Made by a program: the position numbers and the translations under genes. The notes below the pieces were generated by a model. The model made no database searches. It saw only the letters and a program-made list of their open reading frames with translations, and was not told the DNA's origin. Below are positions 34,970 to 44,174 of a stretch of DNA of 64,000 nucleotides, in pieces. The DNA comes from Hymenobacter duratus (GTDB lineage: Bacteria > Bacteroidota > Bacteroidia > Cytophagales > Hymenobacteraceae): contig NZ_JACWZZ010000001.1 of assembly GCF_014698995.1 (NCBI RefSeq), forward strand, positions 1,012,501 through 1,076,500, given 5' to 3'. The number at the start of each line of letters is the position of its first letter. Position 1 is the first letter of the stretch.

Positions 34970-35107
34970 GAGAAATACAGAGAAAGTGAATTAGGGGCCG
35001 AAGGTACGCCACTGCCGAAGCACTACAGCAGGCACTGCCGCCTGTACGGCCTCCAGAATCCGAACTAGGAGATGAATGGAGTACAGAGGGCGAAGCAACA
35101 CAGCTGC

Positions 35108-36616
35108 CTAATGCGGGTGCCGGTTGCGTCTGCGTTTTTTGGATTCCCATAGGCGCGGCCGGGTCTTGTAGCTGTAGGTGCGGCGGCCCTGGTGTTTTCG
35201 AACCCGCACCTGCACCATACGCACGCCCAGCAGCCGGCTGAATTCAGTGCCGCTGCTTCGGCCGTCTTCCTGCCACACCCGCTCGTAGGAAGCCAGTAGT
35301 CCCTGCCGCATTACGTCCTGCCGCTGGCCATTGGAGAAGTAGCCGCGTTCCAACTCACGCCCCAGCCACCGCTGGTGTTCCACCAGCTGCAGCTTCCCGT
35401 CGGGGTAGTAAGTGCGGGTGCTGCGCTTGGTAGCTAGTACCCGTCGGCCGTCGGACAGCCGCTTCTCGCGGTGGCGTAGGGGGCGGTGGGTAGCACCCGT
35501 CGTATCGGCCTCGCCCAGCATCCAGCGGGTGTGGCGTGGGCCGGGCTGTAGCTGCAGCGAATGGTCCTTGTGCAGTTGTTTTTGCGGGCCTTGGCACGCA
35601 ACAGGCCGGGTGTTTGGGGCAGGTGGGTGGCGCAGGGGTGGGGCAGTGCGAACCGGCTGCGGCCGCTGTTTCACGGGTTTTAGCTGCATCATTGTCGTAA
35701 CCGGCTCGCCTCCTTCCGGCGACCAGCGCCGGAGCACGAACAGCTGCTGCCGGCTTACAGGCTCCCATTGCCAGAAAGGAGCGCTGGGCACAATACTGTC
35801 GCGGCGGGTGGCGTCGTCGAAATCCTGCAGCAGTTCGTGGTGCCGCCACGCTGCCGGGTAATACCGCGTAACCTGCCGCAGCCGCCCCTGCGAAGTAAAC
35901 GACAGCCGCACGATGGCCTGCCCATCGGCGTCGCGTTGGGTGAAAGCGCCTGTCAGCCGGCCGGCTCCCAACTGCCCGGTCCAGTAGCGCCGCGGGTCGC
36001 GGGCCGGGTAGGGGTTGCTGTAGGAAGAGTAGGGGCTCGGAATCCAGCCGTGGTTGAGTGCCTGGGCCGTATAGGAGTTATTCCAGAGCCGGAAACTGCC
36101 CTGCAGCCCTCCGGTTGGGCTTTCAGTGAATAGGCCCAGCAGACGCGGCTGGCCGGAGGGTTTTAGCGTCACCAGTGAGTCTACTAGCTGCCCGTTTCGG
36201 TAGGTGCCGCGCTGGGCCACCCGGCCGTCGGGGTGCCAGACCACAAAAGCGCCATCGGGCTTGCCCCCCTGCATCAGAAGGTGCCGCGCTACCCGGGGCG
36301 GCTGGCCGGGCTGGGTAGGGTAGAAGCGGCTCCAGGTACTGTCGGCTTGGCCGTGGGTGAAGTGGCCGACTTCGGCCAGGCTGCCATTGGTCCAAAAGCG
36401 TCGGAAAGAACCGTGGGCAACCGTGTCAGCCGATGAAACGCGGTGGTAGGCCGAGTACGTGCTGCGGGGCTGGGTGCGGGCCGAATCGTAGAACGTGCGG
36501 ATAACGAACGGTGCGTTCTGGGCCCAAGCGGCTAGCGGCGCACCCAGCAACAGGCCCCCGAGCACAAGCATACTCCGCAATAGCATACTTCTGCCCCGGC
36601 CGGATAAGGAATACAT
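35108..36616 (-). CDS. Secreted MORN-repeat (YwqK-like) protein
   Basis: A 502-residue exported protein. A signal peptide (MLVLGGLLLGAPLAAWAQ) is followed by MORN-variant repeats of the toxin-antitoxin YwqK type: GSFRRFWTNGSLAEVGHF, GAFVVWHPDGRVAQRGTY, then further diverged copies and RTYYPDGKLQLVEHQ and YFSNGQRQDVM near the C-terminus. In Bacteroidota these repeats usually mark surface or periplasmic proteins of unknown role. The start at 36616 is one of several ATGs (36688 and 36586 also fit). The very basic tail (KKRRRNRHPH) is odd for an exported protein. Confidence 0.7.
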   Translation of the reverse strand: MYSLSGRGRSMLLRSMLVLGGLLLGAPLAAWAQNAPFVIRTFYDSARTQPRSTYSAYHRVSSADTVAHGSFRRFWTNGSLAEVGHFTHGQADSTWSRFYPTQPGQPPRVARHLLMQGGKPDGAFVVWHPDGRVAQRGTYRNGQLVDSLVTLKPSGQPRLLGLFTESPTGGLQGSFRLWNNSYTAQALNHGWIPSPYSSYSNPYPARDPRRYWTGQLGAGRLTGAFTQRDADGQAIVRLSFTSQGRLRQVTRYYPAAWRHHELLQDFDDATRRDSIVPSAPFWQWEPVSRQQLFVLRRWSPEGGEPVTTMMQLKPVKQRPQPVRTAPPLRHPPAPNTRPVACQGPQKQLHKDHSLQLQPGPRHTRWMLGEADTTGATHRPLRHREKRLSDGRRVLATKRSTRTYYPDGKLQLVEHQRWLGRELERGYFSNGQRQDVMRQGLLASYERVWQEDGRSSGTEFSRLLGVRMVQVRVRKHQGRRTYSYKTRPRLWESKKRRRNRHPH

Positions 36617-36749
36617 AGAATAAAGCACCGCAAGGGCCGCAGCCCACAAATAGGAGTTGATGGCGCAAGCTAAACAGCTGGCACGCAATCAACAAGTACA
36701 CTACTCGTAGCAGGAAATAAGGGTAGGATTTAGAAGAGGTTGTGGCCGG

Positions 36750-36962
36750 CTACCACTTGCCGGAGCTGCCTTTCAGGTTGCCGCGCATGTCGCGGGCCTG
36801 CCCTTCCAACAGCGCCAGGCCCCGGTGGAACGCACTAGTAACTTCTGCCTTCTCCGCTTCCGGTAGCGGCCCCTGCTCCCGTATCTGCTGCCGCACCTGC
36901 CGTAAATGATTCAGAATATCGTCCCACTCGGTGCCGTCTTGTTCGTTCTGCTTATCTGTCAT
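36750..36962 (-). CDS. Small hypothetical helical protein
   Basis: A 70-residue soluble protein, two predicted helices with alternating charge (DDILNHLRQVRQQIREQG, EVTSAFHRGLALLEGQAR). No family is recognised. ATG at 36962 is preferred over 37019 because the extension is not needed. It is divergent from mfd, with a 5' region overlapping the mfd promoter area. Confidence 0.5.
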   Translation of the reverse strand: MTDKQNEQDGTEWDDILNHLRQVRQQIREQGPLPEAEKAEVTSAFHRGLALLEGQARDMRGNLKGSSGKW

Positions 36963-37129
36963 TGCCCTGTGCCCCCCCGGGCTGCTTCGCTGCATGAACT
37001 CGGAAGATACGGCAGCCACAATGAAAAGCTGCGGAAACTTTCGGGGCGTGGGCGTGGTATTGACTAGCGCACCCCACGAGTGCCTGTCAGCCTGCTTCGC
37101 CCGACCGGATTTTCATTCGGCCGGGCTTC

Positions 37130-37137
37130 TACCTTTG
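37130..37137 (+). promoter_or_regulatory. -7 promoter box for mfd
   Basis: TACCTTTG, 27 nt before TTG 37164. It argues against the far upstream GTG at 37080, which would lie before the promoter. Confidence 0.55.
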
Positions 37138-37163
37138 CTTCCTCTCCTAGCCACACTGCTGTT

Positions 37164-40100
37164 TTGAAGGTCTCCGATTTACTTAAGCTCTATACCCTCG
37201 ACCCCACGGGTATGACGATTGGCGCGCGCCTCAACCCCGCCACCCGCCACTCGCTGAAGCCCGCTGCCACCGCCGAAGCCCCCGTACGCCTGCACCTCAA
37301 AGGGCTGGTAGGTTCGCAGGATGCGCTGCTGGCGGCTGCCATGCACCAGGAGTATCCCGACCAGCACCACCTGTTCATTCTGCACGACCGGGACGAGGCC
37401 GCCTACTTCCTGGCCGACCTGCAGCACCTGCTGCCCGACGAGGAGCCGCTGCTGTTCCCGACCTCCTACAAGCGCCCCTACAGCTTCGACGAGACGGAAA
37501 ACGCCAACGTGCTCATGCGGGCCGAGGTGCTGAACAAGCTGAACTCGCACCGCGGCCCGAAAACCACCGCCGAACAGGCCGCCGACGATGCGGCCGACGC
37601 GGCAGAAACCGATGGCCAGCCCAAAGGCAAGAAGCGCGGCAAAGCCAGCGCCAAGGAAACCGCCGGCGTCCTAATAGTCACCTACCCAGAGGCGCTGTTC
37701 GAGAAGGTTATCAACAAGAAAAGCCTTGTCGCCAACACCTTCGTCATCAAAGTGGGCGACAAGCTGGACGTGAACTTCGTGAGTGAGATGCTGGCGGAGT
37801 ACGACTTCGAGCGGAGCGACTTTGTGTACGAGGCCGGCCAGTTTGCCGTGCGCGGCGGCATCGTGGACATCTTCAGCTACGCCAACGAGCTGCCCTACCG
37901 CATCGAGCTGTTCGGGGATGAGGTGGAGACGATTCGCACGTTTGATCCCGAAACGCAGCTGTCAGTGGAGAAGCGGCAGCAGGTAAGCATCATCCCGAAC
38001 GTGCAAACCAAGCTGCTGCAGGAGACGCGGGAGGCATTTCTGGAGTTCATTCCGAAGAACACCACCGTGTGGGCCAAGGACGTGCGCCAGACCCTGGACG
38101 TGGTGGACGAGTACTTCGACAAGGCCGAGGCGGGCTTCCAGGAGCTGCTGGCCGTGGCGGGCGGCACCCAGGTGGTGAGCAAGCCGGCCGATTTGTTTGA
38201 GTCGGCCAAGACGCTGCGCAAGCTGCTGGAAGGGTTTGCGGTGGTGGAGTTCGGCAAACGATTCCACTTCAAGACCGGGGCCGAGGAGCTGCAGTTCAGC
38301 GCCAAGCCCCAGCCCAGCTTCGGCAAGGACTTCAACCGCATCGTCAAGAACCTGCACGACAACCAGGCCAAGGGCTACACCAACATCATTGCCGCCGAGC
38401 AGGTACGCCAGGCCGACCGCCTGCGTACCATCTTCGACGAGCTGGACAACAACGTGCAGTTCCAGCACCTGCTGCTGGGGCTGCGCGAAGGGTTCATCGA
38501 TGAGACGCTGCGCCTGGTTGTCTACACCGACCACCAGCTGTTCGAGCGGTTCTACCGGGCCCAGGAAACCCGCAAGTTCTCCAAGAAAAAGGCCCTCACG
38601 CTAAAGGAGTTGCGCACCCTGGTGCCCGGCGACTACGTGGTGCACCAGGACTACGGCATTGCCCGCTTCGCCGGCCTCACGCAGGTGGAAATCAACGACC
38701 GGCTGCAGGAGGCCATCCGGCTGGTGTACCGCGACGACGACGTGCTGACCGTCAGCATCCACGCTTTGCACAAGATTGCCAAGTACAGCGGGGCCGAGGG
38801 CACGCCGCCCACCATGAGCAAGCTGGGCTCGCCGGAGTGGGAAAACAAGAAGAAGTCGGTTAAGAAGAAAGTGAAGGACATTGCCGCCGAGTTGATCCGG
38901 CTGTACGCCAAGCGCAAAACTGCGCCCGGCCACGCCTTCGCCCACGACTCCTTCATGCAGGCCGAGCTGGAATCCAGCTTTATCTACGAGGACACGCCCG
39001 ACCAGGCCAAGGCCACCGAGGACGTGAAGCGCGACATGGAGGTGCCCCACCCCATGGACCGCCTCGTGTGCGGCGACGTGGGCTTCGGCAAGACGGAAGT
39101 AGCTATTCGGGCCGCCTTCAAGTCGGTGGCCGATGGCAAGCAGGTGGCCGTGCTGGTGCCCACCACCATCCTGGCCATGCAGCACTACAAAACGTTCCGC
39201 GAGCGGCTCGGCAACCTGCCCGTGACGGTGGAGTATGTCAACCGCTTCAAGAGCGCCAAGCAGATCAAGGAAACCCTGGGCCGGGTGGCCGAGGGCAAAA
39301 CCGACATCCTCATCGGCACCCACCGCCTCACCAACAAGGACGTGCAGTTCAAGGACCTGGGCCTGCTGGTGATTGACGAGGAGCAGAAGTTCGGGGTGAA
39401 AACCAAGGACAAGCTCAAGGAAATCAAGGTGAACGTGGACACGCTCACCCTCTCGGCCACGCCCATTCCGCGCACCCTGCACTTCTCGCTCATGGGTGCC
39501 CGCGACCTATCGGTCATTGCCACGCCCCCGCCCAACCGCCAGCCGGTGCAGACGGAGCTGCACGTCTACGACGAGCTGCTGATCCGCGACGCCGTGTCGC
39601 GGGAGCTGAAGCGGGGCGGGCAGGTGTTTTTCGTGCACAACCGCGTGAAGGACATCGAGGAGCAGGCCAGCATGATTCTGCGCCTCGTGCCCGATGCCCG
39701 CGTGACCTACGTGCACGGCCAGATGGACGGCGACCTGCTGGAAAAGCGCATGATGAAGTTCGTGGACGGCGACTACGACGTGCTGGTGGCCACCACCCTC
39801 ATCGAGTCGGGTCTCGACATTGCCAACGCCAACACCATCCTCATCAACCGCGCCCACATGCACGGCCTCTCCGACCTGCACCAGATGCGGGGCCGCGTGG
39901 GCCGCTCCAACAAAAAGGCCTACTGCTACCTGCTCACGCCCCCGGTGGCCGGCCTGCCCAGTGATGCCCGCAAGCGCCTGAGCACCCTCGAAGAATTCTC
40001 GGACCTGGGCGCGGGCTTCAACGTGGCCATGCGCGACCTGGACATCCGGGGCGCAGGCAACCTGCTGGGCGGCGAGCAGTCGGGCTTCATCAACGACCTG

Positions 40101-40694
40101 GGCTTCGAAACCTACCACCAGATTCTCGACGAAGCCGTGCAGGAGCTCAAGGAAACCGAGTTCCGCGACCTGTTCCTCGGCGACCCCACCCAGCGCCTCC
40201 AGCAGGCCGCCGGCACCAGCGGCCCCAAGGAGTGCAACATCGAAACCGATTTGCAGGTGCTCATTCCGGACCGCTACGTGAGCAGCGTCTCGGAGCGCCT
40301 GCAGCTCTACAGCAAGCTGGATAGGGCCAAAAACGCCGAGGAGCTGCGCAAGCTGCTCACCGGCATCGTGGACCGCTTCGGGCCGCTGCCCGAGGAAGTA
40401 GAGCAGCTCGCCGACATCGTGCGCCTGCGCTGGCTGGCCTGCCAGACCGGCTTCGAGAAGCTCACGCTCAAGAAGAACCTGCTTAAAGGCTTCATCCCGG
40501 CCACCAACAACGAGCCCTATTTCCAGGGCGCCACCTTCGGCAACATCCTCAGCTACGTACAGACCCACCCGCGCTCCGCCTCCATGAAGGAGCGCAAAGA
40601 ACAGCTCATCATCTCCTTCGAAGACGTGAAAAGCGTGCAAGCCGCCAAACGCATTCTGAGCGAGTTAGTGAGTGAGGAAACGGTAGGGGTGTAG
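37164..40694 (+). CDS. mfd: Transcription-repair coupling factor Mfd
   Basis: About 1176 residues, normal for Mfd. N-terminal UvrB-like domains contain VYEAGQFAVRGGIVDIFSY. The RNA-polymerase-interacting (CarD-like) domain is near residue 485 (PGDYVVHQDYGIARFAGL). The RecG-like translocase has Walker A CGDVGFGKTEVA near 635, the DEEQ box in LLVIDEEQKFG and motif VI in HQMRGRVGRS. The C-terminal TRCF domain ends the protein. Mfd removes stalled RNA polymerase at lesions and recruits UvrA, whose gene is also in this window. A Lys/Ala-rich insert near residue 160 looks like a lineage-specific linker. No ATG precedes the conserved N-terminus, so TTG 37164 is inferred. Confidence 0.96.
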   Translation: MKVSDLLKLYTLDPTGMTIGARLNPATRHSLKPAATAEAPVRLHLKGLVGSQDALLAAAMHQEYPDQHHLFILHDRDEAAYFLADLQHLLPDEEPLLFPTSYKRPYSFDETENANVLMRAEVLNKLNSHRGPKTTAEQAADDAADAAETDGQPKGKKRGKASAKETAGVLIVTYPEALFEKVINKKSLVANTFVIKVGDKLDVNFVSEMLAEYDFERSDFVYEAGQFAVRGGIVDIFSYANELPYRIELFGDEVETIRTFDPETQLSVEKRQQVSIIPNVQTKLLQETREAFLEFIPKNTTVWAKDVRQTLDVVDEYFDKAEAGFQELLAVAGGTQVVSKPADLFESAKTLRKLLEGFAVVEFGKRFHFKTGAEELQFSAKPQPSFGKDFNRIVKNLHDNQAKGYTNIIAAEQVRQADRLRTIFDELDNNVQFQHLLLGLREGFIDETLRLVVYTDHQLFERFYRAQETRKFSKKKALTLKELRTLVPGDYVVHQDYGIARFAGLTQVEINDRLQEAIRLVYRDDDVLTVSIHALHKIAKYSGAEGTPPTMSKLGSPEWENKKKSVKKKVKDIAAELIRLYAKRKTAPGHAFAHDSFMQAELESSFIYEDTPDQAKATEDVKRDMEVPHPMDRLVCGDVGFGKTEVAIRAAFKSVADGKQVAVLVPTTILAMQHYKTFRERLGNLPVTVEYVNRFKSAKQIKETLGRVAEGKTDILIGTHRLTNKDVQFKDLGLLVIDEEQKFGVKTKDKLKEIKVNVDTLTLSATPIPRTLHFSLMGARDLSVIATPPPNRQPVQTELHVYDELLIRDAVSRELKRGGQVFFVHNRVKDIEEQASMILRLVPDARVTYVHGQMDGDLLEKRMMKFVDGDYDVLVATTLIESGLDIANANTILINRAHMHGLSDLHQMRGRVGRSNKKAYCYLLTPPVAGLPSDARKRLSTLEEFSDLGAGFNVAMRDLDIRGAGNLLGGEQSGFINDLGFETYHQILDEAVQELKETEFRDLFLGDPTQRLQQAAGTSGPKECNIETDLQVLIPDRYVSSVSERLQLYSKLDRAKNAEELRKLLTGIVDRFGPLPEEVEQLADIVRLRWLACQTGFEKLTLKKNLLKGFIPATNNEPYFQGATFGNILSYVQTHPRSASMKERKEQLIISFEDVKSVQAAKRILSELVSEETVGV

Positions 40695-40699
40695 AAATG

Positions 40700-40745
40700 A
40701 ATACAAAAAATGGTGCTACTATTCAGTAGCACCATTTTTTGTATT
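40700..40745. terminator. Bidirectional terminator after mfd
   Basis: Perfect 21-bp stem (40700-40720 with 40725-40745) with loop ATTC and AAAAAA/TTTTTT within the arms. Confidence 0.92.
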
Positions 40746-40797
40746 AGAATAACTTTTTCAAATCATCAATTTAGAATAACTTTTTCAAATCATCAAT
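40744..40797. repeat. Perfect 27-bp tandem duplication at the end of the ATPase gene
   Basis: Two identical 27-bp units, 40744-40770 and 40771-40797. On the minus strand each encodes IDDLKKLF plus TAA, so the last nine codons including the stop of the ATPase gene are duplicated. Confidence 0.93.
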
Positions 40798-42692
40798 CCA
40801 TTCCGGAACTACGTATTCACTGGATATTCTTTCCGAGTATCTCCTTGCAAAGGAGAATTTTATACCTGGTTTATCAAAAAAATTCTCCAATAGCTGGTTT
40901 TTGCTAGGTGAAAGATCAAGAGCAAAATACACAGCTTCTTCTGAAGGAACCTCACTTCCGCTAATAATATTTTCAATCTCAGGATATTCCGCTGAGAATG
41001 TTAAAAGTGTTTCAAAAAAAGCTTCCCATTTAAGCTATCCTCAATTTCTGTTTTTGGCGAAACAGGATTTGAATCAATCTTCACTAAGCTCGTTTTTCTA
41101 TCCGCAGGCACATTGACAATTCTATAGCAGAATAGATTTTTTTCATCCTTAACTGGATACCTAACTAACTCTGCATCAGTATCTGAAACTAATATCACTT
41201 TCCCTTTTATTTCTTTTTTAAAATCTTCGAATGCAACTAATAAGTGGTTGTAAATTCTCTTTATTTCATTTGCTCCGCCTACAGGAATTATTCTTAATTT
41301 TTTACATTCTACGAGTTCTTGAAAATATTTGTCAAAATATATTTTTTCCGAAGAGCCTTCGCAAATCAGCCAATTATATGGTTCGTCATCTATTATGCTG
41401 GTTATAAGTGATTGGATAAAGTCATTTAAACTTTTCAGCCTAATGTCGTATGGCAGTTTGCCTTTTGAATCACTAGTCACTTGCTTTATCTCTTCTCTAT
41501 AACTTGCTATGTTAATCAAATCAACTTTATGATCCTCATTTGCCTTGGTAATAACGCTTACAGTTCCTCTTTCAATAGTGGGCATAAATCCATACCAATG
41601 TGTCGTAAACAGAAGCTGATTACAGGCATCACTTGCGCTTATTCTATAAAGTCTATCGAATTGATCATAGCATGCTGACATGTGCAAAGATGCTTCTGGC
41701 TCATCAATTGCAAGAATTAAATTACTATTCTTCTTTCTATAATCGTTCAGAATACGGCTCGTTATTTCAATAATAGCCTTTTGCCTTTCACCAGAACTAA
41801 GCGCCCCAACTTCCAGCCAATGTTCGCCCTGTTTTTTGTGAAGTCTTCTTATCTTGAAATAAGCTTCAATGACAAGTTTATATACATCGTTCTTTTTAAG
41901 ATTTTGCTGCCTATCGGTTAAAGTTCTAAAAGAGTATCCATCAAGCGCTGTAGACAGTGTTCCAATGAATGTGTTTAATTTAGTATTTATTTCACCTATT
42001 TTATCTTGAGGAACACAACTTTCAACTATTTCCATCAATGACTCACCCATCAGTGATTGAATCTGTTTGTTTTCCAATTGAGCAAACATTTCCTGCTCGA
42101 CATCTTTAGGAATATAGATATATTCAAATAAGTTTTTTAATTCATTATACAATGGCATCAATTCATTCATCTGGTCATCCGATATTTGCGGATTATTTGT
42201 ATCGAAGCCGTTTATAATCAATTCACCCATTTTTTTAGTGTTAAACATGCTAAAGCTGGGTACAGAATCATTAGACACGCCTAATGGGATTAGCAGATAG
42301 TCATCAGTATTAAAATCTCTTTTTAATATTTCTCGTTGAGCTACAAATGTTTTAAATGTTTCTCTGTTTTGGTATAATATATCCCCTTCTTCAACATGCC
42401 ATATATAATCACTTATTTTCTTTGCAACACTTGAATTGTCTTTTACTGTATCATTTTTAACTAAATATAAAGGCACTACGTGAGGGCGAGTAGTAACAAA
42501 TCCACTTCTTCTGACAATTACATTGAAATTCCAAGCACTATTGTTAAAGAATGAGTCTAGGGCTTCTAGTACAGAGCTTTTCCCAATTCCATTATTGCCA
42601 ACCAATCCGCAAAATTTTTCTCCATTAGATAGGGGTACATAGTTCACCCCCGAGTATGTTTTGAAATTCCTGAGTATTACACCTGCTAACAT
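40771..42692 (-). CDS. AAA ATPase with C-terminal TOPRIM (OLD-like), frameshifted; defence candidate
   Basis: An AT-rich gene in GC-rich surroundings. ABC-type ATPase: Walker A GNNGIGKS (32-39), signature LSSGERQ (298-304), Walker B LILAIDEPEASLH (about 325-337) and H-switch TTHW. A TOPRIM-like domain follows, with the first acidic residue E445 in CEGSSEK and D504/D506 in VSDTDAE. This is the OLD-nuclease order, and such proteins are often anti-phage effectors. The uninterrupted frame stops at 41001 (563 residues). Adding one base in the T7 run at 41014-41020 joins it to 80 more well-formed residues ending WIDDLKKLF, giving 640. This could be a real mutation, a sequencing error or -1 frameshifting (slippery T TTT TTG). 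Right after mfd, no partner gene. Confidence 0.8.
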
Positions 42693-42975
42693 GTTTTTTA
42701 GTTAAAATCGATGAAGAAATTGTTATTCATCTGCAACATATACAATTGGCGAGGACCAACCAAAGTTGATTATCCTAACTGGCGTGAGTTTGTGGCCTGC
42801 ACCTAACTCTGACGATAAGGTTATACTTCATCCACCAGAACGCGGTAAGGCAAGACGACGCAGTTTTGCCTCGTCCGCGTAAAGACCCATTCTCACGCTC
42901 GCCACAACCAGTCGCGCCGCTGCTATAGCCTCTGCGGCGGCGGGCTGAGGGTGTTGCACCCCTATTACCAGCGGA
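42693..42975. other. Intergenic transition, no supported gene
   Basis: AT-rich for about 70 bp upstream of the ATPase gene, then back to GC-rich from about 42765. Minus-strand frames here continue into the 21-bp repeats and look spurious. Confidence 0.5.
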
Positions 42976-43206
42976 TGCGCAACGGTCAACAGGGCTTGTG
43001 AGACGGTTAGATGGCAGTGTGAGCAGGTCAGCAAGCAATGTGATGCGGTCAGACGCCATTGTGAGCAGGGTAGCAGGCATTGTGAACAGGTCAGATATCA
43101 TTGTGAATAGGTCAGCGGGCTTTGTGAGCCGGTTAGATGCTATTGTGCGGAGGTCAGCAGCCGTTGTGAGCCGGGCAGCGGCCATTGGGCGGCGGTTAGC
43201 AACCAT
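42976..43206. repeat. Array of eleven degenerate 21-bp tandem repeats
   Basis: Eleven units of exactly 21 bp with no length change. Most begin TGTGA, have GGTCAG or GGTTAG at positions 9-14 and end GCCAT or GGCAT. Both strands are open as heptapeptide repeats, but the conserved bases do not follow a codon-position pattern, so a DNA-level role is at least as likely as coding. Confidence 0.85.
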
Positions 43207-43296
43207 TGCGGCCCCGATAAAAAAAGTTGCGGCCCTGCTTAGCGGATGCTCCTGCTGCCGCCTATCTTCCCGAGGTACTTTAATCCTACCCCTATT

Positions 43297-43980
43297 ATGA
43301 CTGATAAGCAACGCGCCCGCCTCACCATGATGCAGGCCACCCTCGCCGTCCTCGACCAGCACGCCGAGGTCTATGCCGCCAACAAAGCTCTCAGCACTGC
43401 CCGCGCCGAGCTGGCCACCCTGGTCCAGGACCTGGACCCCACCGCCGAAACCCAGCAGCGGGCCGCCAGCCCCCGCAGCGCCGGGGCCGTGAAAAAGGCC
43501 ACCAAGCTGCACCTGGCCCAACGCGCCGCCGAAGTAGCCGCCGCCCTGCTCGCCTACGCCGACGAGCAGCAGGACATCCGCCTCTACACCGACGCCGACT
43601 ACACCGAGTACCAGCTCCGCCGCGCCCCCGACAACGACCTGGCCCGCATCAGCAAAAACATCCACACCCAGGCTACCGCCCACCTCCCGGCCCTGCAGGA
43701 GCAAGGCGTCACGAAGCAGGAGCTCACCGAGCTGGCCGCGGCCCTCACCTCCTTCCAAACCGAGCAAACCGCCCCCCGCACCGCCATTGCCGACAGCAAA
43801 GCCCAAACCAAAGCCCTGGCCGCCGACCTGCGCGCCGCCGTGGCCCTGCTCCGCAACCGCCTCGACAAATACCTCGTGCGCTACCAGCGCCCTGAGCCCC
43901 GCTTCTACACCGCCTACCAGTCGGCCCGCCAAACCATCAACACCGCCCAGCGCCGCGAGAAGCCGGCCCCCGCTATCTAA
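43297..43980 (+). CDS. Helical coiled-coil-like protein, unknown function
   Basis: A 227-residue protein that looks almost entirely alpha-helical, rich in Ala, Gln, Leu and Arg, with long amphipathic stretches (LVQDLDPTAETQQRA, LTELAAALTSFQTEQ, LAADLRAAVALLRNRL). It has no signal peptide, no membrane segment and no recognised domain. Codon third positions are extremely G/C-biased, like mfd, so it looks native. ATG at 43297 follows an in-frame upstream ATG at 43246 whose leader (LLLPPIFPRYF) seems unrelated. It starts 90 bp after the 21-bp array. A GC-rich hairpin follows the stop. Confidence 0.7.
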   Translation: MTDKQRARLTMMQATLAVLDQHAEVYAANKALSTARAELATLVQDLDPTAETQQRAASPRSAGAVKKATKLHLAQRAAEVAAALLAYADEQQDIRLYTDADYTEYQLRRAPDNDLARISKNIHTQATAHLPALQEQGVTKQELTELAAALTSFQTEQTAPRTAIADSKAQTKALAADLRAAVALLRNRLDKYLVRYQRPEPRFYTAYQSARQTINTAQRREKPAPAI

Positions 43981-44005
43981 GCAGTGCCTGCGGCACCGTG
44001 CTACC

Positions 44006-44036
44006 ACGGCCGCTCCTGCTCAGGGGCGGCCGTTTG
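44006..44036 (+). terminator. GC-rich terminator after helical protein
   Basis: 12-13-bp stem with one G-T pair (ACGGCCGCTCCT / AGGGGCGGCCGT) followed by TTTG. Confidence 0.6.
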
Positions 44037-44174
44037 CGTAGGGGTAGGAGAGTAGGGGAGAGGAGGCCGCACAGGCAGGCGCACAGTTCCGGTAGCGGCA
44101 GGAGCTGCCTAGAGTAGCCGGGCAGCGGCAAACGCCTTTCTTTGCGGCCGTATTTCTTCGGCACTATCCGCACA

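Noticed and set aside
42997..43300. Heptapeptide-repeat protein encoded by the 21-bp array on the plus strand
   Set aside because: It starts from GTG and its conserved bases do not fall on a codon-position pattern. I kept the array as a DNA repeat, though coding cannot be fully excluded.
42775..44007. 410-codon minus-strand frame covering the 21-bp array and the helical protein gene
   Set aside because: The part opposite 43297-43980 is glycine/valine-rich without any motif and the array part is a repeat effect. The plus-strand frame has better codon bias and a clear terminator.
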